Source of the DNA: Trichoplusia ni | Lineage: Eukaryota; Arthropoda; Insecta; Lepidoptera; Noctuidae | Reading direction: 5' to 3' | NCBI RefSeq assembly: GCF_003590095.1 | Contig: NC_039483.1 | Span: 744,001-808,000 of the forward strand | DNA length: 64,000 nt | Shown here: positions 11,301-23,300 of the stretch, one piece after another | Position numbering within the stretch: the stretch's first letter is position 1 | Layout of the letters: each line of letters starts with the position of its first letter | Position numbers and translations under genes: made by a program | The notes under the pieces: generated by a model | What the model was told of the DNA's origin: nothing | The model's input: only the letters and a program-made list of their open reading frames with translations | Database searches by the model: none

Positions 11301-14300
11301 TGGCGTCCAGTATAGCCAGATTCGGTTGTTCACCGTATTTTACAGGTATAACTGTGGTCTGAGATCCTACCACCAGCATATAAAGCAGTTCCAGTGCGTT
11401 GTTGCTCTAGTGGAAGCGAGATGGCCGCACAAGTAGAGCGGTGTCTCGCTTTAACAACAGAAACAATCTTTACAAGCTGGTGGTAGGACCTCTGGTCTGC
11501 ACAACAACCTGTTTGATGGGTAACAAAGTACCCCATGGTAAGACTGGCTGTCATAATTGTATTTTTTTTGTAAGTCGAACACTGATTTCGAATTATGACC
11601 AAAACCATATAAAAAAAGAATATTAATTTATCCAACTCTCTTCATAGTGCATGTTTCCCGTTTTGTTAGTCGCAGTAGGCGAGACAATCAGAAGCTTTGT
11701 ATTCACGTAGCTAATACAACTCGATTATAGCAATACATATTTTGCACAGCACCTAAGATTAACGACAAAATTATTTGATAAGACCTTAAATGGTAATGTT
11801 ATTACACCCGAGATGTTTAATATTGTTAAAGACGAATTCCAAACGATAAAAAATTACTTGTCTGTTCTAGCTGTTGTTTTTGTATATTTTAGTATTTTAC
11901 TTTTTTTTTCTTAACTAAATTTCGATTGATAACCGCTTAATATGTTCTCGTTTGTTATTTCTTGCAGTCTGTATTTTTAGAGCCTGATATTTTTGTTTAA
12001 AACCTAAATTGTTTTGAGACGAATGATGACGCACGAAGGGGTATCGGTTGACTCGGCTAAGCTTTCAGTATCGGTAAAACATAGGCCAGGCTTCCTTTAT
12101 GCTAAACCACAGTGAGAGCGAGGGTCTTCCATAGTCCGTAGACAGTAATCACTGAAATGCCACGGAATCAGTTCGTTCCTCAAACTCTTTTTGGAATTGA
12201 AACTGTAGGCGTGGGTCATACAGCTTGCTCCAAGAATATCCTTTGGTTTATCACATCTTCAAGTCTACAAGCCTTTATTGTATATGGTATACATAGGGGT
12301 GTTGGTAGGGTATCTCTTTTTGATATCGTCCTGCAAATGAATAATCTATTAACAGGTTGTGCAAATACTACGTAAGCTGAGGAAACTCAAAAGGAAGACA
12401 ACGATCTTCAAACAAGTTTTGGTAGAAGAGCTAGGGCGTATCCATTTGATGATACATGGATGCTGCATAAAATAAATAAAAGAAGAAAATTATGCAAATT
12501 TCGAGGAGTCTCCAAGTCATCACTAGAACGGGCCCTGCTCATCCGGGAGAAATTTCAAGTAAGTTGCAAAACTCATGGCGATATATCTGACAAAAAAAAT
12601 GTTTGGATGAAAAAGAAAGGCATTTTTGTCAGTTTTGCAACTTATCCAACATTTCTGGTGCTACAGCATTAGCTCCGCCACTTTCTTTGGCTACAATAAA
12701 GCCTGTCTTCTACAGGATCGTGTACCTGTAGGTTTTGCTCCAGTCTAGAAACTTTGATTTTGGCTTTCTGGTCAAACAGAGCGCAGCACAAAGGCGTGGT
12801 AAAAGTGACGCACATTCCGACGCCGAATATTTGGAAAGGTATCACTGCCATCGGAAAGCGATTGAACCAGCCGTGAATCGTCGCCCAGTTCGTTATAGCT
12901 GGTACGACGGCTGGAATGCAATGGTTTTGTTAGGATTTCATCGGGTAACTATGTAGAAGTGGTCGAGGTGATGTGGTATTATTGGTATTCTGTTCTGCAG
13001 TTCTGCAATGTCGGTCATGTCGCTACCACTACTGAGTAACATTATAGTAATTGTGGAAAAGGGATGAAGCTATACGTCGTATAGTGCGGTGTCTCGTTTC
13101 CACAATTGGAATAATATAACTATGCGCCGAGGCAGCACGTACCCTATATTTACCCTACATTTTTTCAGCGTAATTTATATTACCCGCAGTTCAACAAGAT
13201 CAGGTGATTTTGAGACAAATAGGGATTAATAATGTATATAAAATATGCACATTGGCGAGAGCCAAAAAAGAAAAACAGCAAAGATTCTTGAAATTTATTA
13301 ATATTTTGGAGTCTGTTTTACATAGTTCTTATAAAATTTATAGATTTAGTATATCTGGAATCTAGACTGTAGATTTAGCGATACTAATTGGCAAAGCGGA
13401 AAATGTTTGGGCCAACATTTTCCGCCCTGATTAAGTCATGAACCATAATAGCCAAATAAAACCACTTAAAATTGAGGGTGTGCTGACTGTATAGTTGTAT
13501 TTGGTGAATAAAAAAGGCCACAAATAAACATTCATATTTATTTGATACATCTTTGATTCAATTCATCTCATGTTAGCGGCATTACATGCGCATATCCATT
13601 GACTAACAAGATCAAGTCTTACAATGAATTATTGTCAGAATATTATTTATATCTAGTACAATACATCAATTAAGTTACTAAATAATCTTTGGAATGTTAT
13701 TGCACATTATATTATTGCTAAAATAATTCTCATAAATACCCCTTACTAAAGATCTACGGGGCGCACAACCAAATATATTGAGCTTAACAAATATAAAAAA
13801 GCAAACTTAGGAATGTTTATAAAAGTCTGTATTTTTAATGTTTAAAGCATAACGCATTCACATCTGGGGCCTAAGCTATTTTAGTTCATATCAGCGTAGT
13901 CATAAATAGAAAATTCAAATTCTTTTTCCACAAGTGAATTGACTTTGAATTGTTAGTTCAATACATTGATCGATCCGTCAGCGTTAGCGTTCTTGGTCCT
14001 GGGCCCCGATTCTGTTATTTACATTAATAGCAGAATTGGGTCCCTGGGTTCTACTGCCACGTCTTAAAGTAATATAATTAAGGCTGTGGAAGGGGGACAG
14101 CGCAATACATGGCGTAGAGCGCCATCTCCCTTCCCCACCAGAAAAAATATTACTTTAAGAGGCAGTGGTAGGCGCTCTGCTCCTTCACATCAATTATTTC
14201 CACATTGACACCCGAAACTTTCTACAGAACATTACCTACATTAACATTTTAGAATATAACTATGAAAAATAAAAACTGTGAATGGAATTCGTTACATGAA

Positions 14301-17300
14301 TATGATAACAGAGTTATTTTGGCCTCGACCGCATAATGTGGGTATCAGTGAAACGATCGATTTAATGCAGCAACGATTTCTAAACTAAATTACAATGTAA
14401 ACTACTTCATACGGTTTGGGGTTTTATAAATAATTAGCATCCATTAAAAACGCGCATCGGAATCAAGGAATAATAAGGACATCGTGGCACAGACAGTTTG
14501 ACGTTTGTATAGACGTCCAATGCAGTTCTAACAAAAAAAACACAACGTTTTAATACATGTCAATCAGATTACACATTGTATACGATAACTTTCTTCTACA
14601 ATCAGCATAATTGACTATATCTATCATTGACAAAGATTGTGTTGGATAAGGCGCGTCGCCCACAAGACGAGGGCGCAGCGGCGCATCGCTTCTACAGTTG
14701 CTTCAGGATTAAAAGACAGTGCAGACACACTAGAGTCACGTCACAGGCAAAACAGAGTTGAGACGAAGTCGCGGCAGATGTTCACGAACATTCTTTCTTG
14801 ACCATGCCTCAACTTACAAGTGGGCGACACGCCTACCATGTTACAAAGTGAACATATGTGCAGTCAGCACATGCCAACTCAAATTAACCATGACTCGTAG
14901 GTTTAATGTGACACTTAACATCTTCACCCCGTTCCTGCCTCCATTCGTCACGGGTCACTTTCGTAGGTATGTTTTATGCCTATATACCATGTGCTCTTAA
15001 ATCATGACTATTGTGGAAGCGAGACGCGCATTACACAGCAGGTAGTGGCATCTCGCTCTTACAACAGTAACAGTCCTTGAAGAGCACATCGTATTAAGGT
15101 TGAATGGTAGAAATATAGGAAAACGGGCAGTGTTCTCTAAACTCGCTGCGTCATTAACATCTAAACAAGGTAGGTTAGGTTTGATGACAGCTTACAGGCC
15201 TTTGTTGTAGTACACATGGGTCTCCTTGGGGAATTTATCCTTCACGACTTCCTGTAAATATCAAGGGTTTCAATTAATTCCGGCTTTTCTTTTAATTACT
15301 TCATTTTATTTCAAAGTCAAAAATACTAATCAATAACGCATTATTAAAATTGCCAAAAAGATTGCCAGAAAGATTTTGTATACCGTGAGGTGGGGTAACT
15401 GAAACATATTTCCAGGGGCGGATTTCAAACGTTAGCTACCCTAGGCCTACGAAAGATTGCCGCCCCTTATTAGCTGAAAAGTACCAAAATTACATGAACT
15501 ATTGACATTGATGAGCAAAAGTTCTAAGAATAATCGGATACAGACAATTGTATAATTACAGGATTCTATATTTCTGAGCTTTTACAGGCAGCCGAGCCGA
15601 AAGAAAGAACGAAAAAATTTTATATCGAGAAATCCGCCCCTGCATACTATGCCTCTGTATATTTTAGAAAAATACGTTTTTGGTTTTTGCTACTAAACTC
15701 AAACTCCTATTGTGATATTGAAAACATCAAACATACCTTTATCTATAAACTTTCCATATTTATTACAATCCATTTAACACCTAACCAAATAACAAAACCG
15801 CCTTAACCGGTTACGGTTTTAAGCTGTCTAAGCAACAATTAGCGATTTTTCAAATAAGTTGAATCGATAGATAATAAGATCGATCTACGCGAAAAACTTT
15901 TTTGATTTGGATTTGGCGTCTTTTAAATAAAAGTTTTCGCAATTTTAAACTTTAATGTTGATGATGTGTGTATGGTCGATACATTTCAGATATAAAGTAG
16001 GTACTTTAAAGTGGCAAAAATCTTATTTGAATCCAAAACTTTTGCGATTGATTATTCTTTTCTTGTATTTCGACAAAAAAATGTCAAGGAGTCAAAAAGC
16101 CACTTTATGATTATGTTTAATTGATTAAATATGTATTGTTATGTATAGACTAAACAATGATGGCCACTAAGCAAGCCAAAAAGGCCAAAAAACTAAAAAT
16201 CATTTCGACTATCTTAAATCTTTTAACTCTTAGATATGAGTGTCGACAAATACCGGGTATTGAGACCCAAATGTCCCATTGCACATTTTGGAGGTTAGGT
16301 GCTGAAGAACAATATAAAAGTACCTATATTTAAAGAACTAGTAACTTTACTAAATTAAAAGTGGCGAATTATAAAATTTGAACTTTAAACAATACTTACA
16401 CAATTAAAATCTTCTAGAACAAGTATTCAAATCGTAAATCACACAGAAGAAGCCACTGTAACTTGGTTTTTGAAAATCAATCAACCGAATTTTTGTTCCG
16501 GTCATAAAAAGTACTTTAAGAATACTAGCGCTATGGGTAGTTTTAGTCCCACTTACCCAACCTCACTTAAAGTAAAAATTGCGTGCATAATAGGTGTCTT
16601 CTTGGCTCCTTTTTCGCCTGAGGAAATAGTTATGAATTTCGTATATTCTGGGAAAGCCGGATGCTTTCAATACATTTCCTTACCTGCAGATCAGGATCCA
16701 GCTTGTCGACTGGGAGACTGGCTTGTTGTTCGAACAGAGCGCAGCACAGCGGAGTGCACACGGTCAGGGACAGACCCACCAGGAGCAGTTGGAACGGCAT
16801 CACTGACATCGGATACCTCTTGAACCAACCCCGCCTCGTACCATAGTCAGTTATCATTGGAGTTATAGCTAAAAGAAGAAAAACAATTGAGAACGATGTT
16901 TTCTCCATTGCTGTGTCATCTACGGCAATTACGTTTCAAACTCTACAGGCACGAATCTAATAATACTATACTATATAATACTATTTTCTTAAACTAACTG
17001 AAATTTTCGTTGATCGATGAACGACATGGCAAGTTCTATAATTTTATACTTCTACTTAAACTGGCTTCAAGTTTCAACTCTAAATTGTTCTATAGACAAA
17101 ATTCTAAATGTTTTCGACTTATGACGTAGCCTTGTTCTTTGCCACTAGGGACATTACAGTTGTACTGGTAATTACGAGTGAATGTCCCAATGACGGAACG
17201 TAATATTCCCTTAGAGCTTGGGGCTGCGATATGAGATGACATGGCGTCGTATGCTCTTTTAACAGAGAGACTGCAACTCTTTTGACGTTTATGTACATAG

Positions 17301-20300
17301 AACATTATGAATTGCTAGGTGAGGATGCAGGTAAAAGGTGGGAAAGGATTTTTGGTATTTTACAAACAAATAATAATTACTTACGAAAATAAAAGAATGC
17401 TTTAACAGGATTGAGTGTTCTTCTCCGTATGGGCTAGGCAATGGCCTGAGTAGGCTGTACGGAGTAGTACATAGGCTGATGTACAATAACTGCCTTTGCA
17501 AGGCAGTACTAAATAAATAAATAATGAATACATTTTTTTGTCATAGTTACTTTTGTTTAGTCTATAAAGGGACAGGTATTTGTTATTTTCAACCCTTTTT
17601 CCACAACAAGACAATTGGATAATCTACTGCCAGGGATGGAAAATCTAAGGATAGGAAAAGAAGGAAGCAATTCAAGAATTATTCTAAGTACTTACACATG
17701 CATTATAATTCTCTTGATTCTTAAAATCACCTTCAATTATTACCACATGTTCTTTACTTTTTTATTTATATATCTCCACTCCTAAATAGTTTAATCCAAG
17801 ATTTTGAGCTTTCTATATGAAATTGGTGGATTGAAAGTCAGTGTAGACTGCAGACACAATTTCAGGTTTCCTAAGCCTCGTTGAAGACTTCAAATTATTG
17901 TATTCTGTGACTAATATAGTGTGATATCGAAGCTATATCAGAATGGAGTATGAAAAATAAATTATCTTTTATAATTTCTGTCAAACAATAACTTTTTCTC
18001 GATCACAATAGGGTATTATTCCGGCATTTAACTGTTACAGTATATTTTTAGGTATAACGATCGATAGTCACTTGGTCACATATTGCAGAGTTCATGAGTA
18101 AACTTATTATGGCTGATATGGATAGAGCTCGTCGTGTTTATTAAGCTATTTCCACAGCATGATGTGGATGTTTTGGGATAACGCGGCATACATGGAAACG
18201 ACTCTTGATAATTTTCCGATATTTTAATTTTAGTCAAAAAATAATACTCCTTTTTCCTAAGCGCCAGTAAGGCAAAGATTAAGCCCCTTTCAAAAATATT
18301 GAGAATAAATTACTGCGATGTTATTTGTGCTTACATGAGCAATCGACATTGTTTGCAAAACCCGAGCAAAACTAAAAATAAAATTACTCTTTACTGCACT
18401 TAACGAAAATACCTAAATAGTCCAATCAATTTAAACCGTTAACTTTTCAAATAACCCTAAACTGCGAACTATAATATATCTTTTCTTCATTTGCCGTGCC
18501 CGATATAGTCACAATCGTCACCATAAAGACCGTGGATCTCAAAGTATTGAACATTTATAGAGTGCAATACTCACTCATTCCGGGAAGTGCCATTCCGACC
18601 CTGGATATACAGACGAGGAAGATTCCAGTTCGAGCAGCGATCCTAGAGTCCCCGATCCTGTCACCTTGAGGGGTGAATACTGGCGTACCGTTTATAACCT
18701 CACTGAAACATACACATAATATGTTAAAAAATGTGTTCTATTATGTGGATAGTCAGGAAGACATAATAATAAGTAAGAAGTAAGAAGTAAGAAGTAAGAA
18801 GACATAATAATAATAATAAGTACCGAGCGACAGGAATTTTGAGCAGTTGTCGCTCAATGCTCAGTGTGTACGGACGTGTGCAGACTTATCGTTGCGTTTA
18901 TTGCGGCAGGCTCTCGTTAACTGATTTCTTTGTTGTTTAGAGTGTGATTCAAGAGGTGTAATTCAGGTTTTATAAACTAATAATTTTAAAGTGTAATCAA
19001 CTATCAGAAATTGTCAGTTTTCTTAAAGAATTTGTATTTGTTTAAACATTTTCGCTTCTAAAACCGTTAAAAATAACCATTCAAGATTTAACACTTGCAA
19101 TCTAATCTCAAACTAAGCTAAACTTCTATTATGACACTAGACAACTGTTAAACTTATATTTAAATATAGGTATATTTCTAAACATGATAAACTCATCGTC
19201 ACTCATGAAATAAAATGATAATGACAGGGTTTTTAAAGTGGAATTTCCATACTGATACAATAAACGAATAGTTTCGGAGTTTTTGTCTTTCTACAGGGTA
19301 ATTTGGGTAGGACAAAATCTACCTTCTGGGGATCGATTTTAGTAACAACGATTAAATACTTTTTAAAAGAGTTCTAGTTTTCTGTACAATATACGCGATA
19401 AACTCGGAAATCATTGCATGTAACATTAAAGGCACGAAGAAGTATGAATCCTATTCTTCATTTATTCTGACTTTTGGTCGATTCTTAAGTCTTTAGTCTT
19501 TTCCGAATTATTCTCCTTGTGAAAGAGAGACACTCGCAAGGCAACTAACGAAACACACTCTTATCTGACGAATCTAGATCAAACTACAGCGTCATTGATA
19601 TAACTTGGCAGTTCGAAAAAGAGAGTAAAAGACTGTTACAGCTAGATCAAAGTATACATGCATGTTGTGTGAGAGAGAGACGGCGATATTTTGTAGATCT
19701 TTCCCTACGTTTCAAGTTATATCGGCCGCAGGGCTGGAAAAAAGGTTCTATACTAACTTGCTCCTCATCATGGGGATGTTGATAAAGTTAGCGCCGCACA
19801 CAGCAGCGAAAGGCACCAACCGTGCGAATATAGGCTTCATATTCTGTAACACAAAAGATTCAATTTAGAGGCGGCCCAAGAAAGACAGGTTGTTAAAATT
19901 AACAATGTAGCCATATGCCAATATAACGGACGATCTATTTTACTTTAGGTAAGAGTTTTCTTAGCTGTTACCATCGTTATAGTTGTTTTGTTTCACACCT
20001 GCGCAACTATTCGGATCAATATATGAGAGGACTTGAGCAAACATTCAGTAGATCGGACGGAAAAAATGCAATTACTACAAATTTTTCTTCGATCGCATTT
20101 GTATCGGTTTTTTTAAACAACTGCCGCGCTAAGGAACTTTATCTTTGTGTAGCGAGGTAAACTCTAAAAAAAACCCTAAAAAGTAAACTCGGAAAACACT
20201 GGCATATTGAAGACTCAAGAAGTGGCGATACGTATAAATATATATATATATTATATAAATATATATAATAAAAATAGCAAATTAAGGATGAAGTATAAAA

Positions 20301-23300
20301 TTACAATTCAGAATCATACCTAATGCTAGTCAGGTTAGAATAATTAACTTTCTTAAACATTCACTAGAAAATTTTGTATAATTCCAATACCTATTTATTC
20401 ATACAACATTGCGAATAACAGCAACACATTGCAATATGCAAAACAAGGGTTGTGACACAACAACATAAACTTCAGACGAACGTAACATGTTTACAATCGC
20501 ATTATATAGTAATCGATAAACGAACAATCATGTGTTCAATTTGCCGCTAATCTGTTTATCACGAGTTTGTTTGTGAATATTTTGACGTCATCGACGGGAA
20601 ACCCATTCAGCTAAAGAAAGGTTCAAAAGAATTGATTAACTGGTTTTGTGTCTGACTGACAGTCATATGGGGAATAGGACTGTCAATCTGTCTTTTGATT
20701 TATGTAAACATTGTCACTATTACTAATATTACCAATGTATGAAAGTTTCTTTACTACTCATAGATGCGAATCTCCTCAACCAATATCACATAGGATACTT
20801 TTTTAGAATTAACAGCGCAAAAGCATCTATAAAAATATAGCCGACGCACTTCCATTTCTTCCAGAAATTTTCTGAACTGGTGTATGACTTACGAGGACCG
20901 TTGGCGATGATAGATACCCCATGCTCCCTAAGTGTAAAGTGTCAGCATGACATCTTAATATCCTAAATTTGTCATGTCCCAGATTCCCTACAAACTGTCA
21001 AAGCCTTTAATTTCCCCCTTCAAAAGCTGGTAAAAACGTCAGCTAGTCCAAATATTTCTTAACAATTTTGGGGCGTAACATCTACGTCATGTTATATAAA
21101 TATTATGACATATTACTATTTCTAGTCACCGTGAGATGTTACCCAATGTCAATACAGGCTCACGATCTTACCAAGCAAACACCTCGACACACCTCCGTGA
21201 CGTAAATTCGTGGAAACGTTTATGATACGAAAATAGCTGATTATAATGACAGAATAAATTCCGTGATAATTATACTGATAGTAAAACTTGATCGTATTTT
21301 TAAAGTGTGAACTTGAAGTGATTTGGAATTATGGCTTCCAGAATTATCTGACTTAAATCTTAGAGCTCAGTCTTAGATGGAAAGGGTATTCCTTATTGCA
21401 CACGTTAGAACGTACACAGTAAAATTTTGCCACAAAAGAGCGGTCTTATTTTAAAGAAACGAGAGATCTTTAAAAGACATCCTTAGAGCTTCATACTAAA
21501 GCATGAAGGAGTTACATTTGTACCGGTAGTCCACAGTGCAAAATAAAAAATAAAAATGTAGAATTAACATTTAGCGCCTGTTTCACAATCACTAATTAGC
21601 CGCTATCTGGCAGATAAATTGAAAAATAGACATTCTTGGTATGATCAAGTCTGTCAAGCAATTTAACGGGAACCTATGGGCGGTGGTGAAACAGGCCTTT
21701 ATGTCATATTTCACTAAATACTCCTACTGCTAGGATATTATTGTTTTTAAATCCAAAACGAAACGAAATTAAAATTCCTTTATTCAAATTAGGCGATTAA
21801 ATAACACGTTTTGAAGGTCAAAAATATCTAAGCATACCAGTTCTACTTCTATAACCTTTTTACTCAGTCACCAGAAAATACATACACCTCCATTTTTGAT
21901 ATGCTATGCTGTTTCATGCAATATTCTTTTTCGGAAATTAAAATCCTGATGATACCTTTGATTTTTGGTTTAAACTAGGACTAATTTGGTTTTAACAAAC
22001 TTTTGTTTAAGTTTAGACAAATCGATCTTACCTTAACCTTGCTGTTAAGGTACAGGGCAGTACCTAAAGCACCACCGCACGCACAACAGTATGATGCCAA
22101 TAGCTGCCTATAAACAATTAAAAATAATCGCATTAAAAACTTTCCTTACTGCAAAATTAACTGGACATCGTTTATGAAGTCCAGCGGTTATCGTCTAATG
22201 TATTAAGGTCTCGTGTTGCGGTGTTTGTAGTTAAACTCCTCGTAAACGGCTCGACCGATTCTCATGAAATTTTGTGTGCTTATTGGGTTGGTCTAAGAAT
22301 TGGATAAAATAATTTCTTTTCTACAGCGATTTTTTTTCGTTCTACAGCATTTTTTTTTCTCTGCACAATGGGGAAAACAACCTTTGCTGGTTTTTGAAAA
22401 AGGTACTATTTAACCATCGACGTGTCTGGTCAAAAAGGTATTAGGAATAAGATAAATTTGAAACTTACTTAGTCGTGATTTTCGCGTCTCCTGATCGATT
22501 AGTGTAGTTAACTATAGCGTTAAACGTTTGATTGAACCATTGCCAGAAAACGATTGCAGGCTTTGTCTTATAAAACGTTATCATGCCTGAAAAGAAGTAA
22601 AAAAAAAACATATCATCCAATAATTTTGCTACCTTCTGGTAATAATATACAATTAATACGGTTAGGAACGTTTCAAGAAAAAAAAATTAAGAAGGTACCA
22701 ATAAAAGTTACATAGATTAAACGCACCAAGGTGATGAAACTTCATGAAACATATGGAAGTGGAGACTAATAACTATTGGTAAATAGTTATTAGTCTCCAC
22801 TTCCATAAGGTGTAACTAGGTATAGTTACACCTTAAATCGAGGTTAAAGACCTTTGTCTACTTTTAAATATCAAACTATTTCAAAATTTTATACACGCTA
22901 TGCTATACATGCATTATATTTAAATTGTTTGGATTTTAAAAGATACTGTGACCCTTGAGTTCGTTTCGGCATTTCTTCTCAGGGATGGTAGAAAATCTCG
23001 ACTCTAACGTTCTCAAAAAAAAAATACATTTAAAAGTGATGATATATCCTACTTGCAGAATAAATTATTTCATTTCATGCCCTCCGTGATCAGCACCTTT
23101 CATTAGATTTAATTGTTATTTATACTTACATCCCGTGATCAGGGTATTCATGGGTGCCTGGGCGGACATACGCCCAATCCTCGTCATTTTTTCCCCCGTG
23201 TCGGGGTGGAAAGCGCTGTCGTAAAGGTACTTCGCTGCCCATAGCTTCTCCTCATCGTAACCCGCGGGCATTTGTTTTGTTTTCCTGATTGGAATTAAGG

